Of a stretch of DNA of 64,000 nt, positions 17,826 to 25,984 are shown in pieces (within the stretch, counting starts at the first letter, position 1; each line of letters starts with the position of its first letter). Where the stretch lies: contig CBDHCQ010000004.1 in NCBI GenBank assembly GCA_965261255.1, forward strand, positions 2,170,001 to 2,234,000. Direction: 5' to 3'. The stretch comes from Bin80 sp965261255. Its GTDB lineage: Bacteria; Bacteroidota; Rhodothermia; Rhodothermales; Bin80. A program made the translations under genes and the position numbers. The notes under the pieces were generated by a model. The model made no database searches. It was not told the origin of the DNA and worked only from the letters and a program-made list of their open reading frames with translations.

Positions 17826-18152
17826 TCAAGACGCTTCTTTGACAATATCCGTACAAATAAACCGACCAAACCGACCGGTTTTTGCAGGTCTCCAATCATC
17901 GATCCCTAAGCGGCGGCCAGCAATATCAAGCCACGTTTCCAGATTAGCGGTGTCTATAAGCGTAGTATCAATCTCTACCAAGAACTCAGCAGACCAATCC
18001 TGGAATAGTGCCCGTGTTCGCAAAAGCCTTGCACGTTGTACCACAACAGGAACGGTGAATTGGACGCTTCCCGTAGGATCATCGTATTTTTTGGCGGCAA
18101 GCTCGTCTAGACTTTTACCGTCAAATTTATGAGAAAATCTTTCGCAAGAAAA
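17826..18152 (-). pseudogene. C-terminal fragment of a phage-type protein
   Basis: A minus-strand frame ending in TGA at 17826 encodes LDELAAKKYDDPTGSVQFTV, then RARLLRTRALFQDWSAEFLV and LDIAGRRLGIDDWRPAKTG with a final GRFGRFICTD. I recall this pattern (a basic strand, 'W-S-x-x-F', 'AGRR-x-G-I-G/D-D-W-R-P' and 'FGRF') from C-termini of an uncharacterised protein family of phages and prophages. The N-terminal part is missing: homology to the duplicated unit begins at about 18153, so the gene was cut at the insertion edge. The pentamer arrays follow directly 3' of it. Confidence 0.5.
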
Positions 18153-18240
18153 AACGACTATCTTGATTCTTGGGGTGGATGCTGACAGGAACATCACCAA
18201 ATAAAACACATTCCAATTGCAGGCGCAGTCGGAAAAATAA

Positions 18241-18498
18241 ATGCAGATTGCTATACTGATCCTAGTTTTTATTACCCTACTGGGCGTACTTGCATGGCAC
18301 GGTGGGCGTGATATATGGACGCAAAGGCAATCCCAAAAATCCAAGATCTATTGGACCATAGCGGCCGTTCTAGGTCTGATTGCTACAGATCTGGCCACAT
18401 CTTCCGAAATATCTACAGCAGCCCTTATTCTAACTGGGGCTGCGTCGGCAAGTATAATCCACAACTACCGGGTATACCGACAACAAAATCCAGCCTGA
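18241..18498 (+). CDS. Small three-helix membrane protein, paralog 3
   Basis: 85 residues. The first helix is almost identical to the other copies, and the loop reads WHGGRDIWTQRQSQKSK; the C-terminal half (TDLATSSEISTAALILTGAA) is shorter and strongly diverged. Differences in the N-terminal part are again mostly silent. This copy has the gene order that was probably ancestral: small membrane gene, then the convergent photolyase gene with 48 bp between the two stops. Confidence 0.72.
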   Translation: MQIAILILVFITLLGVLAWHGGRDIWTQRQSQKSKIYWTIAAVLGLIATDLATSSEISTAALILTGAASASIIHNYRVYRQQNPA

Positions 18499-18545
18499 GT
18501 CTGCCGTATCTGGTTACCCTGTCGTACCGATGGGACCTGCAGGTA

Positions 18546-19988
18546 TCATCCGTTCCTGTACTTCCTATAAGCTGCTAGTGCCCGCTGCCTGCCAGTACCC
18601 ACGTCAGTGATTGGGCGAGGATACACTTGATCTGGTGTAAGGGCCCACGACTTGGGAACCGCTTCAAAATAGATTAATGCATCCGGATGAGGCGGCCTGC
18701 GACCCTCGGCAAGAAACCTGTCCCTGTACCGCCTATCAGCATCAAACTTCTTGGCCTGGAGCTCAGGATTGAAGATCCTGAAGTAAGGAGCAGCATCAGG
18801 ACCGGACCCGGCAACCCACTGCCATCCCAAAGCATTGGACGCGATATCCCAGTCGATCAAACATTCGCGAAACCACGCCTCCCCAACCCACCACCCAGTC
18901 ATCAAGTGTTTGGTCAAATAGCTGCCCACCAACATGCGGGCCCGATTATGCATGGTGCCTGTTGTATACATTTCACGCAAACCAGCATCTACGATTTCAA
19001 TTCCTGTCATTCCACGCCGCCAGGCTTCTGCATCATCGTTATCATCTCGCCACGGAAATTTATCCCAGTCGGAACGCCAGTTCTTATCAATAATGCGCGG
19101 AGTATGAAAGAGAAGGTGATAGGCAAATTCCCTCCACGCTATCTCTCGCAGAAAGTACGAGACCTCTGCATCACGTTTGCCATCCATGGCATTTTGTGCT
19201 GCGTACCAGAGCCTACGTGGTGAAATTTCTCCATAGGTCAGATTCTCTGACAGCTTTGAAGTTGAAGCCAGCCCCAGATGGTCCCTCTCGGATTTATAGG
19301 ACCCTATACTGTGTACAATAAAGTGATCAAGCCGCTCACTGGCCGCATGCTCTCCCACCTTTGCATAGCGGGAAACAATGGCTGCTCCACGGCCCATTTC
19401 AGCACCAAGGTGCCAATCAGAAAGGCTATCGCTGACGGGCCAATTGTCAGGTGGAGAAAGATCACCTAGGGGGCCTAATGGCTGCCCGATATCCCTGTGC
19501 CGAACTGCTTTCCAAAAAGGTGTGTAAACGCCGTAGAACCGCCCCTGCTGCGTCGCAACCGTCCAGGGCTCAAATAACAGACTGGAGTTGACCTCCAGAA
19601 CCTTAATGCCCTGGGCATTCAATCTCGATCTTATTTTCTTATCCCTATCAATCGATCTGGGATCGTAGAGCCTGGACCACACAACGCATCGCGCTCCAGT
19701 CTCCGCAATCAAGGACTGTAGGACCTTCAACGGATCTCCGCGTCGAAGCACCAGCCGACTCTTATGCTTTCTGAGACTACTTGCCAGCGACCGCAGGCTT
19801 TCTCCCAATCTCCACTTTGGTGCTGCGCCGTAGGTCTCTTCAATGAGCGAATCAAGAATAAAAACCGGCCAAACTGGGCCATCTTCTTCGAGTGCTGCCC
19901 TCCATGCAGGCTGATCCCGCAGCCGGAGATCCCGACGTAGCCATAAAACGGTACCCCCTGCCAGAGTATGCCGCATACTCCACCCCAT
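18546..19988 (-). CDS. phr: Deoxyribodipyrimidine photolyase / cryptochrome family
   Basis: 480 residues. The N-terminal alpha/beta antenna domain begins VLWLRRDLRLRDQPAW; the C-terminal FAD-binding helical domain has FLREIAWREFAYHLL, then TGIEIVDAGLREMYTTGTMHNRAR-like sequence and WDIASNALGWQWVAGSG, all typical of class I photolyases. It repairs UV cyclobutane dimers with blue light. The ATG at 19976 is an alternative start, since MRHTLAGGTVLWLRRD is nearer the usual length. Its last ~180 bp have been copied twice upstream in the tandem units. Confidence 0.92.
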   Translation of the reverse strand: MGWSMRHTLAGGTVLWLRRDLRLRDQPAWRAALEEDGPVWPVFILDSLIEETYGAAPKWRLGESLRSLASSLRKHKSRLVLRRGDPLKVLQSLIAETGARCVVWSRLYDPRSIDRDKKIRSRLNAQGIKVLEVNSSLLFEPWTVATQQGRFYGVYTPFWKAVRHRDIGQPLGPLGDLSPPDNWPVSDSLSDWHLGAEMGRGAAIVSRYAKVGEHAASERLDHFIVHSIGSYKSERDHLGLASTSKLSENLTYGEISPRRLWYAAQNAMDGKRDAEVSYFLREIAWREFAYHLLFHTPRIIDKNWRSDWDKFPWRDDNDDAEAWRRGMTGIEIVDAGLREMYTTGTMHNRARMLVGSYLTKHLMTGWWVGEAWFRECLIDWDIASNALGWQWVAGSGPDAAPYFRIFNPELQAKKFDADRRYRDRFLAEGRRPPHPDALIYFEAVPKSWALTPDQVYPRPITDVGTGRQRALAAYRKYRNG

Positions 19989-20157
19989 GCGTTTTGAAGC
20001 GACTCAATCCTCTGGTTCGCCAAATAGAATCCGTCTACACGGTTTAGAACCAGACAGCTGAGCCAAAAATATCAATCCTCGGCCAGACCTGTATCTGGGG
20101 CTGAATACATAATCAGCGCTTGCATCCTCCAACCTAGCAAAGGCGAACGATGTAATG

Positions 20158-20625
20158 CTACTCAACCGTTATCGTAACCGGTTCTGACACTACAGGAGGA
20201 TCGTGTGGTATGTGGGCAAAATCCCCCAAAACCAGTTGAAATGTGTACGTGCCCGGGCTGAGGTCCAATGTGGTTTCTGTCTGACCAAGGCCAAAATGGA
20301 GGTGGGCCGTGTCCGTAGGAACGGGCATATCCATGGGCGGGAGTTCTTCGACATTGACCAAGAGGTGATGATGCCCCGAATTGTCAAATACCACACCTGC
20401 CGGTGCAACCCCCATCCCAGATAGTCCAAACTTGACCGTAACCCCACCACTCTGTACGACAGATCCATCCTCCGGTGCGATGATGTACACAGCTGCCCCC
20501 TCCGCAGATGTAGACGGCATATACGCCTCCGCCTGTGTGGATTCCTCAGGAGGTCCAACCTCTACCTGACAGGCGGCAAATATCAGTAACACGATAATCC
20601 AATTCCACTTCATTGAGATATGCAT
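20158..20625 (-). CDS. DUF4399 domain lipoprotein
   Basis: 155 residues with a lipobox FAACQ (Cys at about 19) and a single DUF4399 domain: VYIIAPEDGSVVQSG, GHHHLLVNVEELPPMD, HLHFGLGQTETTLDLSPG and LGDFAHIPHDPP. The many conserved His residues suggest metal binding, but the family has no established function. An ATG four codons in (20613) is an equally possible start. The gene stands alone between photolyase and tsaE, transcribed away from tsaE. Confidence 0.85.
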   Translation of the reverse strand: MHISMKWNWIIVLLIFAACQVEVGPPEESTQAEAYMPSTSAEGAAVYIIAPEDGSVVQSGGVTVKFGLSGMGVAPAGVVFDNSGHHHLLVNVEELPPMDMPVPTDTAHLHFGLGQTETTLDLSPGTYTFQLVLGDFAHIPHDPPVVSEPVTITVE

Positions 20626-20774
20626 TCGTAATGGTTGTCTGTTAAGATACGCCAGTCAACGCAATCTCAGTAGCTGAACTGGCAACCGCATATTATTATC
20701 AGCGTTGCACAGTTGCTCAGAATTCTGTACGACTGGTTACTCTTCTAACTTTCGACCCCAAAGAAACCCAAGCC

Positions 20775-21221
20775 TTGGGTCACTGGATTGGCGCACGAAT
20801 GCCCGACGATGCTGTTGTTGGTCTGGATGGCCCCGTGGGGTCAGGCAAGACCTGTTTCGTGCAAGGCATCGCGCGTGGGCTTGGTATCCCTGAGGGTACC
20901 CACGTAACCAGCCCTGCTTACAATCTGATCCAAACGTATACGATCGGTCAACAGAAACTCACACATATTGATTTTTATAGACTCTCAAGCCTCACAACGG
21001 ACGATTTTATGCTGTTTGAAGAGGCGTTCTCCGGACCGCGAAATGTCGTGGTCGCTGAATGGGCATCTGGGTTTATTGAGGAATTTGTACCTGAGTTCCT
21101 GCGCGTTGTGATCTCAAAAGAGTCCGAAGACAATATGCGGCGTATTGACGTATCTTCCCCCTCTTTTGCCTACGCGCAGTTGCTCAATGAATTGTCCGAC
21201 TATGCGAACATTGATAATTGA
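20775..21221 (+). CDS. tsaE: tRNA t6A synthesis ATPase TsaE
   Basis: P-loop ATPase that with TsaB and TsaD transfers threonylcarbamoyl to A37 of ANN-decoding tRNAs. The Walker A is GPVGSGKT, followed by GIARGLG, TSPAYNLIQTY and HIDFYRL, all TsaE hallmarks. The start is uncertain: TTG at 20775 is the first recognised start codon, but sequence upstream in the same frame (LLTFDPKETQALG) matches the usual N-terminal 'ST-x-x-ET-x-x-LG' region, with no ATG or GTG back to 20652. The true start may be a CTG near 20733 or another rare codon. The last 20 bp overlap tsaB. Confidence 0.88.
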   Translation: MGHWIGARMPDDAVVGLDGPVGSGKTCFVQGIARGLGIPEGTHVTSPAYNLIQTYTIGQQKLTHIDFYRLSSLTTDDFMLFEEAFSGPRNVVVAEWASGFIEEFVPEFLRVVISKESEDNMRRIDVSSPSFAYAQLLNELSDYANIDN

Positions 21222-21849
21222 TACGTCAGGCCCGTTTACGACAGTTCTGGTTGCCGCAGAAACCGGCCTAAGTAATGCCTCCATTCTGCATGGACGCCCC
21301 GCTGAACATTTGCATGAGCAAATTCAGACCTCTCTTTCCTGCCTGCATATTGAACCCTCAGACCTGGATCGCATCGCAGTCGTCGTAGGACCTGGTTCGT
21401 GGACTGGGCTCAACATTGGAGTAACAGCTGCAAAGACACTCGCACAGGTATTAGAAATACCCCTCTTACCGATGCGTACGCTTGATGCGTTGGTAGCCGG
21501 ACATTCAGAGCCTGTCTGGGCTCTCATGAACGCGGGGCGGGGACAATGCTATTATTTGCACTGTACTCGCTCGACGCACGACGAACAACAGAAAATGGAG
21601 GTGGCTCCGCTGGATACAGTTTCCAAGCAAATTCGGATCGACAACAGCGCGGCAACCATCCTCGAGTATGGCAATACCTTTGAGAAGCAGTTGTGCGGAG
21701 ACCACAGGTATCAGTCCGTAGCACGCCTGCGGCCTGAATCATTGATCTCCGCTATGAATCAATCCTCGCTCATGGAAGGAGATGCTCTCAAAGTACTCAA
21801 ACCGGTCTACCTCCAGCCTGCTTTTGCAGTACATCATGCAATCAGTTGA
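21202..21849 (+). CDS. tsaB: tRNA t6A synthesis protein TsaB
   Basis: 215 residues from ATG 21202, inside the tsaE end. ASKHA-fold paralog of TsaD: LIIDTSGPFTTVLV at the N-terminus, VVVGPGSWTGLNIGVTAAK (the conserved GPGSFTGLR-like loop) and LDALVAG. TsaB is the scaffold subunit of the TsaBDE complex and lacks the catalytic metal site. The start was chosen because MRTLIIDTS is the family N-terminus; the longer frame runs antiparallel to nothing useful and would overlap tsaE by 77 bp. Confidence 0.88.
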   Translation: MRTLIIDTSGPFTTVLVAAETGLSNASILHGRPAEHLHEQIQTSLSCLHIEPSDLDRIAVVVGPGSWTGLNIGVTAAKTLAQVLEIPLLPMRTLDALVAGHSEPVWALMNAGRGQCYYLHCTRSTHDEQQKMEVAPLDTVSKQIRIDNSAATILEYGNTFEKQLCGDHRYQSVARLRPESLISAMNQSSLMEGDALKVLKPVYLQPAFAVHHAIS

Positions 21850-21858
21850 CGATCTTCA

Positions 21859-22893
21859 ATGCTGATCCTTGGTATAGATACTTCCTGTGATGATACTGCC
21901 GCGGCTGTGGTGCGCGATGGACATGAGGTATTGTCAAATGTTATTGCATCACAACATAAAGCTCATGACCGATTCGGAGGTATCGTACCTGTTATTGCAG
22001 CACGAGAGCACACCGCCAAGATCAATTTCATCCTTGAGTCTGCATTAGAAGAAGCTGGCGTCTCATTTGCGGACCTTGATGCGGTCGCTGTTTCACATCA
22101 TCAGGGTCTTCTCCTTGCACTTGTCGTTGGGGTTTCGGCTGCAAAATCAATTGCACTGGCCTGCAACATTCCTTTGATCGGCATCCATCACCTGGAAGGA
22201 CACATCTATTCCAACCTGATGGGACGCCCCAATGTGCTTAAGTTTCCGTTTCTCTGTCTAACGGTCGCGGGAGGTCACACTCTCCTGCTGAAAGTGGTCT
22301 CTCACGGCACTTATGAACTACTCGGCCATACGCGTGATGACGCCGCGGGTGAGGTATTCGACAAGGTAGCGCGGCACCTCGGATTAGGGTATCCAGGAGG
22401 CGCAGCCATTGAAAAGCTGGCTGAGAATGGCAACCCCGAAGCCTACAACTTTCCCCGCCCGCTTATCAACCGAACCGATGGTGAATTCAGCTTTAGTGGT
22501 CTCAAAACGGCAGTAATTGCCGCAATTGACCGAGATCCCAACCTGAACAAGGCTGATCTTTGCGCCAGCTTCCAACAGTCCATCGTGGACCTGCTTATCT
22601 CAAAAACCATGCGCATGGCCGACGATCATCAGTTGCGGCAGATTACATTGGCGGGAGGAGTAGCACTTAACTCTCCTCTGAGAACGGCGCTTAAACACGC
22701 TGCTGATGATCGCGGCTATCAGATCTTTACGCCACGAAATGATCTGTGTATGGACAATGGTGCCATGGTAGCCGGCGCAGCCTATTATCTTTATCAGGAG
22801 CGTGGTCCAGATCCGATTAGTATCGATACACGCGCCAACGCTCCGCTCGGATCAATGGGCATTCGCTATCGCCACGACAGCAAGTACACGTAA
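21859..22893 (+). CDS. tsaD: tRNA threonylcarbamoyltransferase TsaD
   Basis: 344 residues, standard length. MLILGIDTSCDDTAAAVV is the N-terminal ASKHA motif, HHLEGHIYSN near residue 110 holds the metal-binding histidines, and AGGVALNSPLR with DNGAMVAGAA close the active site. It catalyses threonylcarbamoyl transfer to tRNA A37. It follows tsaB by 9 bp in a compact tsaE-tsaB-tsaD unit, so all three subunits of the bacterial complex except TsaC (Sua5) are made together. Convergent with xylB, with 4 bp between the stops. Confidence 0.95.
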   Translation: MLILGIDTSCDDTAAAVVRDGHEVLSNVIASQHKAHDRFGGIVPVIAAREHTAKINFILESALEEAGVSFADLDAVAVSHHQGLLLALVVGVSAAKSIALACNIPLIGIHHLEGHIYSNLMGRPNVLKFPFLCLTVAGGHTLLLKVVSHGTYELLGHTRDDAAGEVFDKVARHLGLGYPGGAAIEKLAENGNPEAYNFPRPLINRTDGEFSFSGLKTAVIAAIDRDPNLNKADLCASFQQSIVDLLISKTMRMADDHQLRQITLAGGVALNSPLRTALKHAADDRGYQIFTPRNDLCMDNGAMVAGAAYYLYQERGPDPISIDTRANAPLGSMGIRYRHDSKYT

Positions 22894-22897
22894 CCGA

Positions 22898-24388
22898 CTA
22901 CGCACGGTAAAAGTCCTTCAATCTTGGGTACAACCCCTTGAACTGCTCATATAGAACCGAATACCTTGATTCAAACTCCCCCGGCACGGACACTTCACGC
23001 GTACATACTGTTGCATCGCACGCTTCCTGCACAGAAGACCAAATACCGCTCCCTGTTCCTGCTAGCAGTGCAGCGCCCATCGCAGCGCCTTCGGTTACCT
23101 CAACCACATTCAGCGGATATCCCATTATATCTGCCAGTATCTGTCTCCACAACGTACTCTTCGCACCTCCGCCAGAAATCCTGATCCTCTCGGGAGCAGG
23201 TAGTCCTGAAGCACGGAGCAGGAGAAGGTTATCTCTCAAACCGAAAGCAACACCTTCGAGGACAGCCCTCGTAAGATGGCCCCGGCCATGACGGGAAGTG
23301 AGTCCGATAAAACTGCCCCGAACCAGTGGATCAGCATGCGGGGTACGCTCACCGCTGAGATATGGTGAAAAGAATAATCCCTCGCTGCCAGGCGCGACAT
23401 CCGCTGCCTCTGAGAGCAGTTCGTCATAAGAAATGCCGCCCGCAAACGTATCACGATACCACTGGAGACTGCCTGCAGCACTCAGCATGACCCCCATCAT
23501 ATGCCAGGTCTCTGGAAGCGCATGCGGAAATGCGTGCGCTCGCCCAAGCGCGTCTATGCGTGGATGATCGCATGGCGCGAACACAACCCCTGAGGTTCCC
23601 AGCGTAACCGCCCAGGTACTGGGATGTATGGCCCCTACCCCTACTGCCTGTGCTGCCTGATCTCCACCCCCTGCGTAAATGGGTATCCCGTCCGGGAGTC
23701 CAGTTTCCGATGCGCAGGTACGGCTAACCGTACCTGTGGTTGCGGTGCCCTCATATGTAGGGGGCAGCCATGCTTCTGGAATATTCAATTCATCGAGTAA
23801 ATCTGAAGCCCAGGTACGCGAAGCTAGATCCAGCATCAGAGTTCCGCCTGCACCTGCTTTATCAGCAGCATAATTACCGCTCAGCTGCCAGCGAATGTAG
23901 TCCTTTGGTAATAATACCTGAGCGATCCTGTCGAAATATTCCGGCTCATGATCCCGAACCCACAAGAGCTTGGGGGCTGTGAACCCAGTGAATGCGTCAT
24001 TGCCCGTAATAGCAACCAGGCGCTCGAGCCCAATGTGTGCTCGAATGGCTTCGCACTGCGCCCCGGCCCTTCCATCGTTCCACAACATGGCCGGTCGCAG
24101 AACCTTGCCGTCTGAATCCAGGATCACTAGGCCATGCATTTGTCCAGTTAACCCAATCGCCTTCACAGCTTTTTCATCCACCGACGGCAACGCCAAAACG
24201 CCTTGAATACTCTTGCACATTGCCCACCACCAATCCTCAGGGTCCTGTTCTCGCCACAGTGGATGAGGGCTTGACAACGTATGAGACGTTGCAAATTGTC
24301 CAAGTACGCTGCCTTCGGCGTCTATACAAACGGCTTTGGAAGCGGTCGTAGACACATCAAGTCCGAGGATGCATGGAGCGGATGTCAT
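22898..24388 (-). CDS. xylB: Xylulokinase (FGGY kinase)
   Basis: 496 residues from ATG 24388; the longer frame would add 21 residues before the expected ILGLDVSTTASKAVCID motif. It carries GQMHGLVILD, LWNDGRA, PKLLWVRDHEP and ISGGGAKSTLWRQILAD, all XylB features, and phosphorylates D-xylulose to feed the pentose phosphate pathway. No xylose isomerase lies nearby. Its promoter region abuts the left IS1595-like end at about 24431, so the insertion between this gene and the SLC13 gene may have changed its control. Confidence 0.9.
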   Translation of the reverse strand: MTSAPCILGLDVSTTASKAVCIDAEGSVLGQFATSHTLSSPHPLWREQDPEDWWWAMCKSIQGVLALPSVDEKAVKAIGLTGQMHGLVILDSDGKVLRPAMLWNDGRAGAQCEAIRAHIGLERLVAITGNDAFTGFTAPKLLWVRDHEPEYFDRIAQVLLPKDYIRWQLSGNYAADKAGAGGTLMLDLASRTWASDLLDELNIPEAWLPPTYEGTATTGTVSRTCASETGLPDGIPIYAGGGDQAAQAVGVGAIHPSTWAVTLGTSGVVFAPCDHPRIDALGRAHAFPHALPETWHMMGVMLSAAGSLQWYRDTFAGGISYDELLSEAADVAPGSEGLFFSPYLSGERTPHADPLVRGSFIGLTSRHGRGHLTRAVLEGVAFGLRDNLLLLRASGLPAPERIRISGGGAKSTLWRQILADIMGYPLNVVEVTEGAAMGAALLAGTGSGIWSSVQEACDATVCTREVSVPGEFESRYSVLYEQFKGLYPRLKDFYRA

Positions 24389-24430
24389 AAGCGTCTGAGT
24401 GACGTTAACTGTTTGTAATGCGTTAGTTTT

Positions 24431-24680
24431 GGGAATTATACATTGTACCAAATCCTTGCAGTTTGGAAACTACTTGGTACAATTTGATAGGGTTCACAAG
24501 CCTTCAATCGTACCGATGAAAGACTATACTTAGCGTTTCAGAGTTCTACAAGAAGATTCCCGGTGAAAATACGTGCCGGAGCTATATTGCGCAACAGCGC
24601 TGGGGGAGTGAACCTGTTTGCCCTCGCTGTGGCTGTATTTAATATTGGCAAATCAACGGCTCCAGTACAATTAGATACAT
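24431..24680 (+). mobile_element. IS1595-family left-end remnant (plus orientation)
   Basis: Starts with GGGAATTATACA and the terminal sequence TGTACCAAATCCTTGCA (24444-24460). It then encodes an interrupted transposase N-terminus: FYKKIPGENTCRSY, QQRWGSEPVCPRCG and a stop. This is the zinc-ribbon start of IS1595-type transposases. It is closely similar to the reverse complement of 26635 down to about 26440, so the two form an inverted repeat. Decayed and not functional. Confidence 0.7.
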
Positions 24681-24742
24681 AATGTCCTATTATTTAATTC
24701 TCTATCCTTAGCCTGATATTGCCGCACATTCTGCCCAACCCG

Positions 24743-25960
24743 ATGAAGAACCACGCAGTGAACACGGCCTCCACCAATGCAAGGATTGTGCTGTATGGAG
24801 CCATGATCGGAGTGATCATTTACGGGTTATTGATGCCCGCCACCGCGCTCGCCGCTCAGACGATAGTCGAGAGCGAAGATCCAAGTCGCCCCGACCTGAT
24901 CCTGTCGGACGAGCCATTGGTGCGTATCGGTGTCCTTGACGGACCGATAGAATACATGTTCGGGGAGGTAACCGGCGCGATTCGGCTCGAAGATGGGAGC
25001 GTGGTTGTGACGGACGAGCAAAGCTACGAAGTTCGGATGTTCGATGCCGGTGGTCGGCACATGTGGACGAGCGGGAGTCAAGGCGAGGGACCGGGAGAGT
25101 ACGGGGGGCTCCGGTTGCTGCGAGGCTGCCCGGGAAGCGCGATCACGGTTTTCGACTGGCATCTGGACCGAATTACCGAACTCGACGCGGAGGGCAGTGT
25201 GACCGACACACGGAGGCTCGGCGAGGTCGGAGTGAATTCGTATAGCGAGCCCATGTGTGCGCCCGATGCCAGCTTAATCTTCACGCCTTGGCCGGAAACG
25301 GACTACGCATCTTTGAAGGTGGGCGAGATCTACCGCTGGAGCATGTCGCTGAACTGGGCGCGGGGTGACAGCGTTACGGTCCTGCGTTCCGGGATTCCCG
25401 GTGTCGAGCGTTTTTTTTATGGCGGGGGCACTGGACCGAGGGAGTGGGGAAAGGCCATGGTCTTCGCGGCGACTGACACCGGCGTGTGGTACGGGTCGGG
25501 AGACGACTACGAACTCGAACATGTCGACTGGAGTGGTCGTGTCACGCGCATCGCGCGGTGGGTCGGGCCGGACCGGGAGGTTACAACCGAGCATCTCGAT
25601 CGGTATCTGAGTGCTTACCTCGCTCGATACGACACACCTGCGGAGCGCCAGCGCTTCGAGAGCGAGCGCTGGCCGGACATTCGGAATGACCTGCCGAAGC
25701 AGTTCCCCGCCTTTGAAGCGGACGGGCTCATGGCGCTGCCGGACGGTAGTCTGTGGGTCACCACCTTCGGCTGGAGGTCGCCGGACCAGGAACTCCATCT
25801 GCTACACCCAAGCGGCAGCTGGGTGGCTCGCCTTGTTATCCCCGCGCGCTCGACGCTGCTAGACGCTGGGCCAGACTGGGTGCTCCTGCGGGAGCGCGGC
25901 GAATTCGGTGAGCACAGCGTGGCCGTGTACGAGTTAGTGGAGGCGAACAACGCCGACTAG
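24743..25960 (+). CDS. Exported 6-bladed beta-propeller protein, GC-rich cargo gene
   Basis: 405 residues from ATG 24743 (a TTG at 24719 would add eight). A signal/anchor helix at about 15-37 (IVLYGAMIGVIIYGLLMPAT) is followed by a propeller of NHL/6-bladed type: GAIRLEDGSVVVTDE, SQGEGPGEY, LRGCPGSAITVFDW, LMALPDGSLWVTT. The GEGPGEY turn is frequent in propellers from Gemmatimonadota and related GC-rich bacteria. Base composition is far richer in G+C than both neighbours: in 25081-25140, 45 of 60 bases are G or C. It lies alone between two inverted IS1595 remnants, so it was probably imported. Function unknown; ligand binding outside the cytoplasm is likely. Confidence 0.8.
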   Translation: MKNHAVNTASTNARIVLYGAMIGVIIYGLLMPATALAAQTIVESEDPSRPDLILSDEPLVRIGVLDGPIEYMFGEVTGAIRLEDGSVVVTDEQSYEVRMFDAGGRHMWTSGSQGEGPGEYGGLRLLRGCPGSAITVFDWHLDRITELDAEGSVTDTRRLGEVGVNSYSEPMCAPDASLIFTPWPETDYASLKVGEIYRWSMSLNWARGDSVTVLRSGIPGVERFFYGGGTGPREWGKAMVFAATDTGVWYGSGDDYELEHVDWSGRVTRIARWVGPDREVTTEHLDRYLSAYLARYDTPAERQRFESERWPDIRNDLPKQFPAFEADGLMALPDGSLWVTTFGWRSPDQELHLLHPSGSWVARLVIPARSTLLDAGPDWVLLRERGEFGEHSVAVYELVEANNAD

Positions 25961-25984
25961 CTCGGATGGTCGGATCGGACCTGT

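Larger units (their letters stand above)
16605..18152. other. Inserted segment inside unit 3
   Basis: Defined by comparison with units 1 and 2. Read on the minus strand it contains, in order, the C-terminal fragment of a phage-type gene, two GC-rich arrays of 5-bp periodicity with a conserved cap, and a complete gene preceded by a strong Shine-Dalgarno sequence. No transposase, recombinase or clear terminal repeat is visible, so the entry mechanism is unknown. Boundaries are good to about 10 bp. Confidence 0.7.
16513..18728 (+). repeat. Tandem duplication unit 3, split by an insertion
   Basis: The third unit begins at TAGAACCTGC (16513) and follows the other copies to about 16604 (CACGGTTTTTCGA). 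Homology resumes at about 18153 (CGACTATCTTGATTCTTGG) and continues through the third small membrane gene into the intact photolyase gene at about 18728. The ~1.55 kb between the two breaks is absent from units 1 and 2, so it was inserted after the duplication, or lost from the other copies. Confidence 0.8.

Noticed and set aside
17500..18132. Plus-strand frame of 210 codons
   Set aside because: It crosses the pentamer arrays and lies antisense to the phage-type fragment; its composition is an artefact of the GC-rich repeats.
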